Assembly: GCA_013396915.1 (NCBI GenBank) | Contig: VWZL01005000.1 | Span: 330,062 to 394,061 of the forward strand | Source: Stercorarius parasiticus | Lineage: Eukaryota > Chordata > Aves > Charadriiformes > Stercorariidae | Length of the DNA stretch: 64,000 nt | Direction of reading: 5' to 3' | In this document: piece after piece, positions 40,686 to 53,940 of the stretch | How the letters are laid out: each line of letters starts with the position of its first letter | How positions within the stretch are numbered: the stretch's first letter is position 1 | Notes under the pieces: model-generated | The model's database searches: none | What the model was told of the DNA's origin: nothing | The model's input: only the letters and a program-made list of their open reading frames with translations | Made by a program: the position numbers and the translations under genes

Positions 40686-43600
40686 AAAAACATAAGTGCA
40701 ACTAAATAGGCAGGAGGCTTGGTTCTCCTTGAAACGATATCATTAGTCTGACATTTTTTGCTGAGATAACTTGTGAGCCATAACCAAGTACAGTCTTCAA
40801 AAAATATAGGTATTACATTTACGCTTATATAAAATATTATTAAGGACTAGAAGTATGAGAAAAGAAGGATTCATAACACCCAATTTTAGACACTAGGAGT
40901 TAGTTACCAAGTGTGAACTGGTCACTCTAGACTTGCTTTGTAGGGCACTTCATTTTACCTATCCTTGAGGCTTATGATGAGGTGGTCTTTAGGAAGTGCT
41001 TAATTCTTTCCAGAGAGCACAAAAGGAGCCTAGTTTGACTGTACACCATTTACTATCTTAGCACTAGAAGATACCAATGACTTCCAGTCTTCAAAACTAG
41101 TCTTTATTTGAACATAAGTATATGAGCTAGAAAAGAAAAACACTTCAAATGATGAAAAAGTCAGACCTTCTGAATGAGATAAAATTAATGCTGGAAAAGA
41201 GCTCTCTGCCTGGACCTTACAAGAAGGTTTGTTTCCTCTGGTATTGACAATCCAGCAATTTAAGTAGTTCCAAACACATTTGTGGTTCCCTGGGACAGAC
41301 CCTTTCCAGCTCCCTGCAGAGCCACGCTCTGCTACTCGCAGGAGTCTCCCACTCCCTACACAAGCTGTAGGCACCCTGCTCCATCCCTGCATGCCTCGTC
41401 CTCTACTGCAGACAGGTCTCCAGGCCGAGCATACATAGAGATATGTTGGGAAAGCACAATCCCCTCTCCCATCTCTTTTTCTGAAGTGGTTTAATGTGAC
41501 CCAGACTGCAATAGCTGGAGGAATCAGTCATCCTTCCCCGCTACTGCCAGCTGCAGCCTTTTAGCACAGCGTAACATCTACAGGCTTAAACACAGTAAAC
41601 TGTGAAACGTTAAATCCTTTAAAATCTTACCACAAAATGGTGTCTAAGAATTCCACCTACAAGTTTCTCATGGAATTTCCCATCTCCACCTTTCCATTTC
41701 CAACTTTCCAAACTCCCATGGCACAATCTCGACCACCCTGTCTAACCATGAAAAAGATTTTGTAATCATGTAAAAATGGAAGAGAAAGTTGCACAGACTG
41801 GAACTACTGCTATTTGTCACCTTTACTTTTCGGGGATGTGTGTGGGAAAGAAACAGGGTGTACTTCAGATCTTTGGGGATCTTCAGGACCAAGATACTTA
41901 CAGTGAACAGTACTTTAAAATTTTGATATATGAAGACTGAAATAACTAATGACTATTTTTTTCCATATTCTGAGGGCTAACAGAAGGAAAGCCAAAGAGG
42001 TTGACAGAAGTATTCGATCAGTGAAAGGCAAAGTCTCATATGGCAAAGGAAGGAATAATCTAGACCAAAGTTAGGGAGCACCTGGAGAAGGAAATAGGTA
42101 CCAAACGTACAGTGGCTGGTGTAACTGCAGGCAGTAAGAAACACTCTGGAGAACATGGCCAGACAGTGTTGTGTTTGTGGGTTTGATGTAGCTTAGTTTC
42201 CAGTGATGCTGACAGGGAACCTCTAAGGCAAGGGCAAACAAGTAGACCAGTGGCCTGGAGACTCTCCTGATCTGCTTAGTATGTCCTTAGTGCCTGTGGT
42301 CTGTGGATGTGCTCCAGTACAATGCTAAAGCGAGGACGCATGTGGAAAAGATTACCTGTTAATCCTTGCATTTTCTGTAGTACAGACTGTCTTAATTCCC
42401 CGTGTATTTTCAGTTTTTCTGTTTCTCAAGAAAGAATTAATGGAGAGGAAGAGAAAATGTGAAGGGAAAAAAAAGTTTAATGCATAAATATAATGAGAGA
42501 GAAAACTGACTCCATCAGATACCCCAGGCTGACCTCAGCAGATCCAAAGAAAGGCTTGGACTGATTTGGAATAGCCCCTGGACCTTCACCCCTCCTTCTG
42601 ATTTTCTACTCTCTGTCAAAGAGATTCAGCTAGCACTTACCATGATTTTCAACCCAGTAGCCTATACGGCTAAAACTTGGTGATGCTGGGTGATATGCTG
42701 AGGAGAGAGGTCCTCCCTTGGCAAATGTCAGCCAGGCTGAGGCTGCTGGCAAGTGGTAGGATAGTGAGCTGAGGGCCGGAGAATTAGGGACTCTCTTAAA
42801 CCCGACATTGTTCTATTTTGGATCTGATCCTGTGTTTAGTTCAACTGAATATTTCTGGTTGTTGCACTCAGGAGCTATGCTTGACATAGTACCAATGCCG
42901 ACAAGTGAGTTTAAGCAGACTATATGGGTTGAAGTCATCATCTACCCACCAATCTCATCTACCCAGCTAACACAGATATCTGAAAGTTAGTAGATCTACT
43001 CTAGTCATCCCAGGCTCCTTCATAATCAATGGAGAGAGAAAGGTACTTTCAAAGCATGAGTCATATCTTCCTAAGACAAATACTTGTGTTTTTCCTTCTG
43101 CACATGCCTAGAACTGCTCTAGCATAAGTACCGAGTTGCCTGACTCCTGCCTCCGTTCCTGGGGCGGTCAGACTGCATTATTTCAGGAGGAGAGGAATTA
43201 TTCTGAAGTACCTAACAGGTCTCCCTCTCCAGTAGTAAGCACAATGGTGAGAAAAATGAGCTTTTCTCCCCCAGTTCCTGGGCTGGTGCCCTGCTAATTT
43301 AAGCAATTATTTTAGAAGTGGACCATAGCACTGCCTTCTTTTTTCCCTGTGTGAAAAGGAAAACAGTGAGCTGTCTTACCTCTTTGACAAAACAACTGCA
43401 GGTGCTAGTCATAAAAATTACCTTCCTCAGTGGATCAATTTTCTCTCCCTATTCTCTCCAACTGTACAACACTCCTGAGCACTTGACAGTATGTTGAGTG
43501 TTCATTTGTGGGCCCAGATTTCCAAAATTCTTGTCAAGCTCAATATCTTTCACTGGATTTAACACTGAGTATTTGTCTGCGTTACATGTAGCATTACCTG

Positions 43601-46600
43601 TATCAAGTCTCTCCCTGTTTTGGCTCTTTCTTTGGGTATTTGAGGTGGAATAGATGTAGTAGATGATTCAGCTTCTCTCTTGACTGTGTCCTCAATGCAT
43701 TAGTTTTGTTTTAAATTAAATTTAAATTTTAACAACTTCTTCAGGGAGACTATTTAAAAGTCAGATGTATTTCATGGTTAGGAAGATAAAATAGGTAAAG
43801 TTTTCTTTTCCATGCTGTACAGGAACTAAATGTACAATACTTATGATTTTATTGATAATGTCAATTCACGTAGGAGTATGAATGTCCACTGACAATTTGC
43901 TTTGGCTTGTTTATTCTTTGAAATTGCAGGGGTTATGAAACAGTAAACTCAGTTCTCAAAATTTTGCATTCATATAGTTACAAAAGGCATTGGCATTACA
44001 CTATTTCCAACAAACAAGTGAACAGGTCTGTTGTTTATCACACAAAACATAATCCTGTTTAATACTTGAATGACCCTTGCATCAAATCTTGTATTTAATC
44101 TTTGTGCAAGTATAGAAACCTCACCCTAGGAAGGGAAATAGTAATTGAGGAACAGCTTATGGAGCTGTTTTTATCTTCCCTTAATATTCTTTTTTCCTTG
44201 TGAAAGGCTGGCTTTCTTCTTTTGATTTTCTGCTGAAAAAGAAGATTCAAATGTTTCAGCATAAGACAATAGACTGTCAGTACAGACTGACATTGAAGTT
44301 CATCTTGGAAGTGTTAAATTCATGTCTATCATGAAAATAGCAATTATGTAGAAAGCAGCATTGTAAGCTCGCAGAAATCTGCACTGCATGCACAAAAAAT
44401 CAGTGTACCTATACCAGATGAAATATTTTTTTGAAGTTTTCCAGGTGGCTTAGTGTCTTCTTCAAACACAGAGGCTGATTTTCATAGACAGAAAGAGGTA
44501 TTTTGCTGTGAAATGTGTTCAGATTTTAATGTGGCGACGGTACATTTAACCTGGAGCAAATATGTGAAAATGTCATCCAGGACCAAATTTGACAATTACT
44601 TTCCAAGCAGAACAAAATGCACTTTTTGCATGTGAACTTTCTGAAAGTCATAAGTTATGGTTCCTTACAGTCTTACAATGGGACCTAAATAAATAACAAT
44701 GTGCAGTGGAAAAACATTTCAAAAGCACAGTAGAATTATCTTTTCCGAAGTAGAAAATACTGTTATCATTTTTTTTGTTTGCTAATAATTTTCCAATAAC
44801 AAATATAGGGATTGGTAAATAAATGTTGTGATAATTTATGTAACCGAAGAAAGATTACGGGCAGATTAGTTTACTGTTTATACAGCTCACACTTGGTCAC
44901 TTGACCAGAAATGTGCCTACAGTCCTGGTAAGTAGCATTGAATGTAGAATTTCAACAAATTTTGAATGTGCATTTCTCCTCCATTTTTTCCATTGAGGAA
45001 ACTAGAACCTGCACAAGATGATTTTAACTCTACTGGAATTTATGAAGCTATTTCCCTCCGAGGGTACTAATTAGAATTATAGTTAGATGGGTTCATTCAC
45101 CTTCTAGAGAAGCGTGTGTCTTTCTACTGGCTCCAGGGAGAGATTAGGGTGACTGTGACGCCTCAGTTGTTTTTTATTATTACAGACTATTTCTATTTGT
45201 AGTAACCAGGAACAGTTTTTATTTAATTTCCATACTGTACTCTTGAAATTATATCCTCTGGCATGTCAGAACATCCTTTCCAAAGTCTGGGGTTCCAAAC
45301 ACACAAAATGAGTCAGAAAGTAACTAAACCAGCCACCAGAGATGATGTGCAGAGAATCTATTGAGTATCCAAGATCAACCATATAGATGGGTAGTAAGCC
45401 TCAGATTTTCCAGAGCCTGCTCTTTTGTTCAGACGTAGAAGTAGCCAGTACTACTTTATACAATTCACACCATCAAATTTAGGTTTATTCCTTACTTATG
45501 CTATATTCAAATTCAATATCTATTGATGCTTTTTTCAGCTTTACAAATTTCACCTCTGTAACTATGTGTTATAGCATTTACAGTAGTGGAAAGACCTAAA
45601 TTCAGTTGTGCAACGGGGAGTCAAAGTAATTTTCCCACAGCAGTCTGACTTAATTTAGCTATCAATCAGCTGTAAGATAAAAAAGCTATCTTGCATAAGA
45701 TGCCAGCATTTCTAAATTTTCTCATTTACGGGACTCTATGCTTTTGTCCAAATATGAAGAGGAAGGGTCCAGTCGCTCAGCAAGTTGTCATTTATTGTTG
45801 CTGTAAGCAATCCTTTGTTATGTGATAATTCTATATGCATTGCATAGGTCTTGACATTTTTAAAGCATGTTGTAATTTCTCCTCTCTCATTTTCTTATTT
45901 TTCTCACAGCTGAAGCACATAATACATCTGGAATGTGTCCTAACATCATTGCGTGGGACTGTCTGGTAGAAGTTTTACATACAGAGTGTTCTGCTGTGTA
46001 AATTGTTGATCTTTTCTATTATTTGGCTAGTTTGACTGAAGGCAGTAACCACCATTAAGTATTCAATACTCATGGCAAATATATCCATAATTCAGCATTA
46101 TTCCATCTACTTAAAACTGCTCCATATATTTGTAGTATCTCAAATTCTACTGTTGTCTCTGTTCCATGGAAGAGCAGATTTTTCTCTTAATCCCTGGAGA
46201 CAATATGGTATTAAGAAACCATTAGTGGTGAATAACAACTTTATTAAACCTACTAACTTATGAACAGGGTTGCATGTACCCTTAATGGAAGTCTTTATAT
46301 TAATCATCTACCCCTACAGAAATTTCTATCTATCAATCCTGTAATAGTAGAGAATCCAAAAGGCATTGAAAGGACTGGGGAAAAAAAAACCACAACAGGG
46401 CCATGAAGATAAATTTCTTGGAAACTCACATGCACATCATAAAGATGTACAGCAGCAGCAAATGTACCCATGGGTATGTTGGGAAGAAGCTGGCTTCTGT
46501 GCGGTGGTCCCTGCTCCACCTGGAGCAGCGCAGCTCCGTCCCGCTCTTCTCTGCCAGCAGTGCTGACTGGCTGCTGCTGTCCTGAAAGGACCAAATCCCA

Positions 46601-49600
46601 CTCTTGGGTGTTTGTATAGGGACCCTAAGTGCATCTTCGCCTCTGAGAGATTTGCCTGCCAGAGCAACCCCCTTCCCCTGGGGATGTTAGGGAGATGCCC
46701 CCACAACCCTGCCTTGCTGCCTGGCTGGGGGTGGTGAGGCCCTGACCTGCTGGCTGCCTGTCTAAGGTTATGAAGAGAGATTGTTTCTTCAAAAACAAAT
46801 TGCAGTAACACGTTACTGAGGTTATGAGTTTACAAGACTGTAGTCCTGAGCTAAAGGGAAAATTTTCAGAGCAAGGGATATTGAAATGAGTTTTCAAATG
46901 GTGAACGTCAGCCTTCTAGATGATTTAATATTCCCTGTGCTTTGAAAGTAAGCAAGCACATATTATTTCTGTACTTCCAGTGTGAATCCTTTTTTTCATT
47001 CATAAAATTATCTGTTTCTATATTCCAAGGTAGTAGATGGGTCACATCAGATGCTGAAGCAAATGCCCTGACATCTGAATTAGCTGTCTGATCTTGCTAA
47101 GAAGGTAACCCACAGGAACATGACAGCAATTGATTTTAGATACCTCATTTTTTTATGCTATCTGTGACACTTCACATCTGCAGTTTCCCATTTTAAATTC
47201 TGAAGAAGTTTAATCTCAGTGAAAGCTTTATTCAAGCATTGTGCTTTTAGATGAACAACGTGCACTATTTTCCCTGCAGTTTAATGCAATACATTTTTGT
47301 TTTCGTGTATTTCTGCTTCACCAGTGTATTCCATTAAGGCATTTTCAGAAACATAAACCAGAATATCTCTTACTATACTGTGCACATATTCCTTAACAAG
47401 ATCTGGGTATGTCTCTGTGGGGATTTTTTTGTTTTGTGTTTGGTTTTGGTTTTTTTTTTTTTGTTTCCTATCGGTATGTTCTGACTCTTTCCTGAGAGAG
47501 CCTGTTGCAAAACTCTTTGAAGACCGATATCTATAACACTGAAGTCTTGGCAGTTTTCTCACACTGCTGCATATTTTTAAGGGACTGGGGAACTGGTTCA
47601 ACAATGTCTGCCCCATAAAAGGCCTAAATGAAGTACAGTGATACCAGAAGGCTTTGATACTCTGCACTTTCCAGCATCACAGGCTGTAATAATATTGTTA
47701 CTTGGAACTCTGTATTCATGATTTTGTTATCACTGTCAGAGCATGAAATGTAACTTTGGTGGAAAGGTGGGGTCTGATTTTTCAAATTATTAGTTGCCTT
47801 TGGTGAAACACATCCTTATTGCTATTCTTGCGGATGCTGATCCTTGAGTATATTGAAAAGTTCTTTAAAGTACAAACAAAAATGGAGCATCGTAATTAAA
47901 ATCCTCTTCCAGCTACAACAACTCCTTCGTACATTCTTCTCTAAAGTGTTGTTTTATATTCATAATATATTAAAAATTAAGTGCTGAAAGCATATTCAAA
48001 AACATTTTCAAAATGCTTTCACTTTTCACCTGTAATTAAGTCATCAATATTAGCAACCAGCTATGAAACTAATTTGGCTTATTGGGTTACTCATCCTCAC
48101 ATCTTCATTATTGATTAACACTCTTACTCACAGTAAAAGGTTCCCTTTGAAATGTAATTACGGCATTGTAACACTATGCTATGACTGTCTCAAAAATTAT
48201 CTGTGCCACAAAATATTTTTATAATTAAAATAATGGATTTAAATTTGCAGCTGGACAAGCAGGCAAGTATGTGAAGCCTACTACTTTCATATGTATTAAA
48301 GGATCATCTATAATAGACAGGGGAATTAAACATCATGATATGGTTTATTCCTCCAGAAAATGAACTGAGTAACCAAACGAATGTTTCGTGGCTTTTGCCA
48401 CCTGCTTACCTTCCTTTATCATCTGTATATTCCTTGAAAAGTTCATGTTTCTTTGATTAAAACCCAGTGTCACTGGGAAATCACAAAATTAATGTTTTTC
48501 TTTGTGCTAGCAATACAGTGCTAGTACATTACATTAAGTCAATCATAACATGATGAAAATATATTAATGTGTACATGAAGTTCGTTATATAGGGTACATT
48601 ATTCATTTCATATGCTATCGTAATAGACCACAGAATGTGGCAGTTTGGCTAGAGATCTACTTTTAGTCTTGAAGAAGATTGTCTCCTATAAGTTGAGGTT
48701 GAAGAGACATGATGCAAAATCTTCACGTTTTTAACAAGCTTGAGTGATTACTGTTTAGTAGTCAAAATGCTCTGCACACTCCTGAAAATTATTTTTGAGT
48801 GACTGGTGTTTAATGTTTCTCTCCCTGCAATAGACTCTCAGGAACATCAGCTTGTTGGTCACAGCAGGCACTCCGGCTTCTTCTCTGTCAGCTAGATAAC
48901 TATTCACAAAATAAAATTACTTAGGTGCATTTGGTTGCATCTTTGCTAGTGAAGTGAGTCAATTTACTTTGTCTGCACCACTTTATTTTAGCCATCAACT
49001 TAATCCACTTCGTGCTGTATTATTTGCATCATACTGACTTTAAACAAGGTACTGTGAAAACGAATAGTCAAGACCAGTCCACACACCAATAAGCAACCCA
49101 AGGTTAACAAGAGACAGACACAGACCTTGGCTAGACTTAAGTCACTTATAAAGCCCAGAAGATTGGTTGGAAAGCATCTCAGACAGACTAGAACAAGAGA
49201 AAATCTGGCTTGTGGTTGTTAACAGTTTATTTAGTAAGCAATGAGAAGGAAGGGTGGTAATACAGCTGTTGGAGAGAGCTTGTATTGTCAAGGACTTTTT
49301 GTAATTGTTGGTATTAAGACATATTTGTACAGTAACGGTGGGAAAGGAAGATGTTGAAGAGTAAGTTAGGAAATGAGTAAGTCCATCTGTAAGCATGAGA
49401 AGGATGCATTCAGTAGGGCAGGCTGATATGTCAGGGAATATATGGCTGTCATGATGGGAAGTGCTGTCGCAAGGGAGCTGTTGGAGGGCAGGCAAGGTCA
49501 CTTTTTGGTCTACTTTATTTTCCCCCTATAAAAACACATTTCCACTGCTTGCTTATTTTTATTGCTCTTCATGACCCTCTCTTCTTTACAGAATTAATCA

Positions 49601-52600
49601 ATAACTACTGATAGAAATGGTTTTGGAATAATAAATATGTAGAAAGCATTTGTCTTAATCAGAAAATGTTGTTATTGCTTCCTTGGAGCAGTTATTCTTT
49701 TTCACTCTGTGAGTCTTCTGTTTTGTGTCTTCCTTAACATCTGGAAGTTACTGAATACATAAACTCCATTTTTCTGTAGTTCTACTATTACTAGACTCAT
49801 TAGCATTTTCATTTTTAAGGATGGATTGATCACTTACATTTTAGTGTAATGATATTAAAGGACTCTGCTTTGGGTAACTGTGTTCCCAACCCACACAGTG
49901 TTACAGATCCAGAGTTCCACCCAGCGAGCATTCCCACCCAGCAGAGCAGGTGAATAAAGACATCTTTGAATTTCTGCAGGTGATCCAGGTCTCAGCTCCA
50001 TGCCAGCCTGCATTGCGATCAGCAATTACTAAAGAATTCTTATATGCAATTTCCCTGTGTGATTTAAAAAGCTGTGCAATGTTTGTAGTGTGGCATGTGC
50101 GGCCCATATAGTGATAATCTGCCCAGGGTATCAGCTGATCAACTGTGTTTGCAGTGCTCTGGTAAGCAGCGATTTTTGTGTCCAACTGTAACAGCAAAGA
50201 AAATGCCTGAGTCAAATAAACCACATGGGTCACCTCTAACACTGCCTTAACCTGTCCCCTCAGGTAGCAAGAAAAAGCTGTGTAGGTTCCACAGAGCTGA
50301 TGGAATAAATTTTAAAACTAAAGAGTAGTTTGTCTTTCAGATTTTTTTGAGGTTTCATGCATTTCTTAATAAGAAAATGATCCTTTAATACTTTAAATAG
50401 ATATTAGTTATATTTACCAGAACTGAAACTTATTGCAAGGTTTTAATGGGTATGTGCCTATATTGAGATGAACTGAAAAAAACTAATTAGAGCAAATGTA
50501 AACCTTTTTTCAGATATCACTTTCAGGTCCTACAAATGAAAACACCTTTTCTATCAACATGTATTTTTCTTTCCTTCAAAGAGTGGTCTATTTTGAGATT
50601 GGTTTCTGTAAAATTTATCATTCTAATTCTGTTATTAAAAATAGTTGCAATGATAAACATTCAACAATCAATAGTTTTTAAGTTATTTGATTCATAATAT
50701 TAGGTGCTTTCTAGCAGCACAGCTATTTGTGCTGCAAATTATAATATTCAAAGTACACATGTAATCGATCATGTACTTGTTGAATAGCTCATTCTCAGCT
50801 ATTTTCCATCGCTACTGCTGATAGGAATCTTCAGAAGGATGATTAATGTGTTCCAGGATACCATTCTAAAGCCACAAGATTTGCAGCTGCATGCTTGCCA
50901 AAAGAGAGAAAAGACTTCTGCTCTGTAGTGCATGTAATCAAGCATCCAGCTGTTGAAAATGTTATAAAATAATGAAGCATAATTGGAGAACTTTTAGGCA
51001 GGATTTCTGCTCTGTCTCATAGCAGCTGGTACAAGTGGAAAAGCCTAGTAAACAAAAAGTGGTATAGCTTCCTCCAGACGTGAATTAACAAGAAATTGAT
51101 ATATGCATACCCCTAAGAAAAAGGAAAGTCAACGCAGTGGCTGAAGTAAATATAAGTGGGGAAATGATCATCAGAACTATTGACTGTGAATAAACCACCA
51201 GAAGCACTGGCAGACAATGGAAGAAGTAATTTCCCATAACATTACCTGCCAAGCAATAGATGGCCAATAGCAACCCTTCCAGCGGATAATGGGGCATTTA
51301 TGTGGATGCACAGTGAGTGATGGCAAATGAAGTACAGCTCCAAATTGTTTCCTTTAAAAAACCTCTTTATACATTTGCAAGAGGCAACAATAGCATACAT
51401 TTACACCTCTGCTGGTGTAAATCAGTGTATCTCCAAGGAAGTCACCAACCTGGTGTTCAAATTTATTTGGTGAGAATCTAAGCTAAAGGAAGGAAGCTGA
51501 AATCCAGAGCAAATCCTTAGTCATATGCATAGTGCCATAAATATCAAATACACATGGATATAGCTACTCTATTAACCTAGGAGTCTCTGTGTAACTAGGA
51601 AAATGCGAGCATATGGAAAACAGGCTACTGTAAACCTTTCATTTGAGCAGCATACAAAATGATACATGCTCTGAGTAGGCCAAAGGATGGAATGGCTCGG
51701 CTGTGTGAATGAATCTATTTCAGGTAATTGCATCGTATAAAGTATTATATCACACATATATAATCACTTGTTCCTAAAATGGGTGCACTCAATCTTCAAG
51801 CTCTTTATATGTTTTCCACACTACTTCAGGTAGAAAGCTGTCCCAGCACTGCACTTTTGCAGAGATTGGATGAAAACCTTTCGTTTAACTATGTGTTTAT
51901 CTGTGGCTACTATACTTGTATGCATTGTACCAATGCGAATGGTTCCATGTGATGTCAAATCATATGAAAATGCTATTTGAGTCCATGCAATTTGGGTTGA
52001 TAATTATTGCTTGTTCTAAAAATATCAGAAAGGATTGTGAGATAACTGGTCACATATAGAAAGCACAAGAGCACTGGAAACCACCTTCACAGGCAAAACC
52101 TAGGGAGAACAGTGTATACCATATTTTTTAATATATTTCACTATATCTTGGTTTGACACCACTGCAGTATCTTTGCTTTTATCCGTATCTTTCATTCGTC
52201 CAGCTATGCTTCATTAGGATGACATCACCTTTCTTCATAAAACAAGATTTCTAGAATGAAACAGTGCTGTTGCTTTTGTTAGAGGCAAAATCCAGGGTTG
52301 GCAGGTAGCTAATCTTCCTCAATACTTGGAAGCACTGTTTTAGGTTTGCAGTCTGACAGATTGCTGACAGACAACTAGCAAGTTTTTACAATTCTTTAAC
52401 TGGTTCTGTCTAATTACTGACACCCATGTAAGAATGGGATTTATTCAATTATTAGCATTTCTGCCTGCTAGCCCTCTTCAGACTTTTCCAAATCTCTCAA
52501 AAGCAGTTTATCGGTTTTACAAATTGTGCTCTGCAAGGCAAATTTTTAGCGAAAGTTTATATTTGCTTTTCTTAAATTCTCCTGACTTTCTTAACCTACA

Positions 52601-53887
52601 TCTTCTGTGAAAAACAGAGATAATAAGCACACTGAATCATAATAGACAATTTAATTCAACTTGTATTTAATATTCTTGTGCTCTTCCATAGGAACTTATT
52701 CCTGATGCGGCATTACTTCTTTCTATCATAGCAAGGATAAATGAATGTGGCAGATTTCCGAACCTGAAATATCCATGGCAGTAATACTCAAATGATCATA
52801 CTTAAGGCAATGCTTCACACAGTGTAAATGTTTTAAAGAAAAAGCTGCACATTCTAAGTGGCAGAGGCCTTGAAAAGGGATAAAATATGGCATTTCTGTC
52901 ATATTTGAAAGGATGACATTAATCTTACTTAACTTTTAAACACATGCTTTTGTTGTTACAAGCCTAATACAAACCCTTTGTCAGTGAGGATTTGTATGTG
53001 TGAGTAGTCACTTGGTACCTAACATAGCAAATATACACAGACCCAAAATAAGACTCTAAATACCCTGAAAATTGGTAGCTAAAAAGCATTTTGTTAGGGA
53101 CCTGATTTTATTATCTGATTTGTTTTTTCCAAATAATTTTCTAAGGCTTTTTTTTTTCTTTTGTAAGCGTTACCCTGAACCTACTAATTTTGCTTTTAAA
53201 GATACAGTTCATATGTATAGAGTGACATCTATACATAGAAATAGCTAAGGTATGACTGATATGTTGCTGAGTATGATTGTTGTTCATATGACTTATGGCA
53301 CAATATTCACTATTCAGTGCAATTAGTAACACCTTCTGCAGTGAGAAACAAGAGATTTTGTAGATAGTGGGCCATCTAATGTGAAGTAGAGCCAAGGGTG
53401 AGGACCCTCAGAGTGGAATTCTTTTCACCTTTCTTTTCCCATATGCCATTCAGGCGTATGCCTATATTGACCCTGTCCATAATCACTGGAGACATAACCA
53501 CTTGTAAAACTGATTCATCTTATCTAGATTTAACAGTTATCTTAGAGTATGATGAATCATTCTCTAGAGGTGTCTAGGTCTCCCTATTTACTACAGGAAG
53601 ACCAAGATGACTTTTTTAAGCTAGACACCTTGCTTTCAGATGCTCAGATTTGGAGAGGTGAAGCCTACCCCTATACCTTAGTAGATGCTAGAAATCAAGA
53701 CCTCCAGTCACCTTGTTTTAGGGAATCTGGAAACTCAGATAGACATCTCTCAAGTAGCTTTACTCAGTTCCTGCATTTAAAGGTTTCCGCTTAGTCAGAA
53801 GAGCTAGGGACAGCAGGATGGGACACATAATTTGTGAAGACAGATGTATCATGGAATGAATGTATGATAAATTGTTTCCAGCCAGTC
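40686..53887. other. Long AT-rich stretch without recognised genes or repeats
   Basis: About 13 kb with no supported gene or named repeat. GC-richer islands occur at about 41,280-41,420 and 46,450-46,760. A T/TTTGG-rich tract lies at 47,427-47,466. Splice-bounded open segments of low confidence include 44,886-44,927 (14 codons, phase 0 to 0) and terminal-exon-like segments after acceptors at 45,910 and 52,691. None matches a protein that I recognise. Confidence 0.4.
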
Positions 53888-53940
53888 TTTGCAAAAGAAA
53901 GGCTATTTGACTTTCTTGCAAATAGCTTTTCTTTTGCAAG
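53888..53940. repeat. Strong inverted repeat (22-bp stem, 9-base loop)
   Basis: The left arm 53,888-53,909 pairs with the right arm 53,919-53,940 over 22 positions around the loop ACTTTCTTG. Only two positions deviate from Watson-Crick pairing, 53,888 with 53,940 and 53,901 with 53,927, and both would be G-U wobbles in plus-strand RNA. The whole hairpin is 53 bases. It is shorter than a typical pre-miRNA and shows no bulges, so it may be a small palindromic repeat rather than an RNA gene. Confidence 0.85.

Noticed and set aside
44886..44927. 14-codon acceptor- and donor-bounded segment
   Set aside because: It is too short to support without transcript evidence; two frames are open.
47281..47667. 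128-codon minus-strand open frame with a helix-like C-terminal part
   Set aside because: It spans an A-rich low-complexity tract on that strand, has no good acceptor or promoter context, and matches no family that I recognise.
52692..52784. Terminal-exon-like 30-codon segment (ELIPDAALLLSII...) after an acceptor
   Set aside because: Short C-terminal frames after pyrimidine-AG sites are common by chance, and I found many similar ones (20,536, 34,432, 38,865, 45,911, 54,557).
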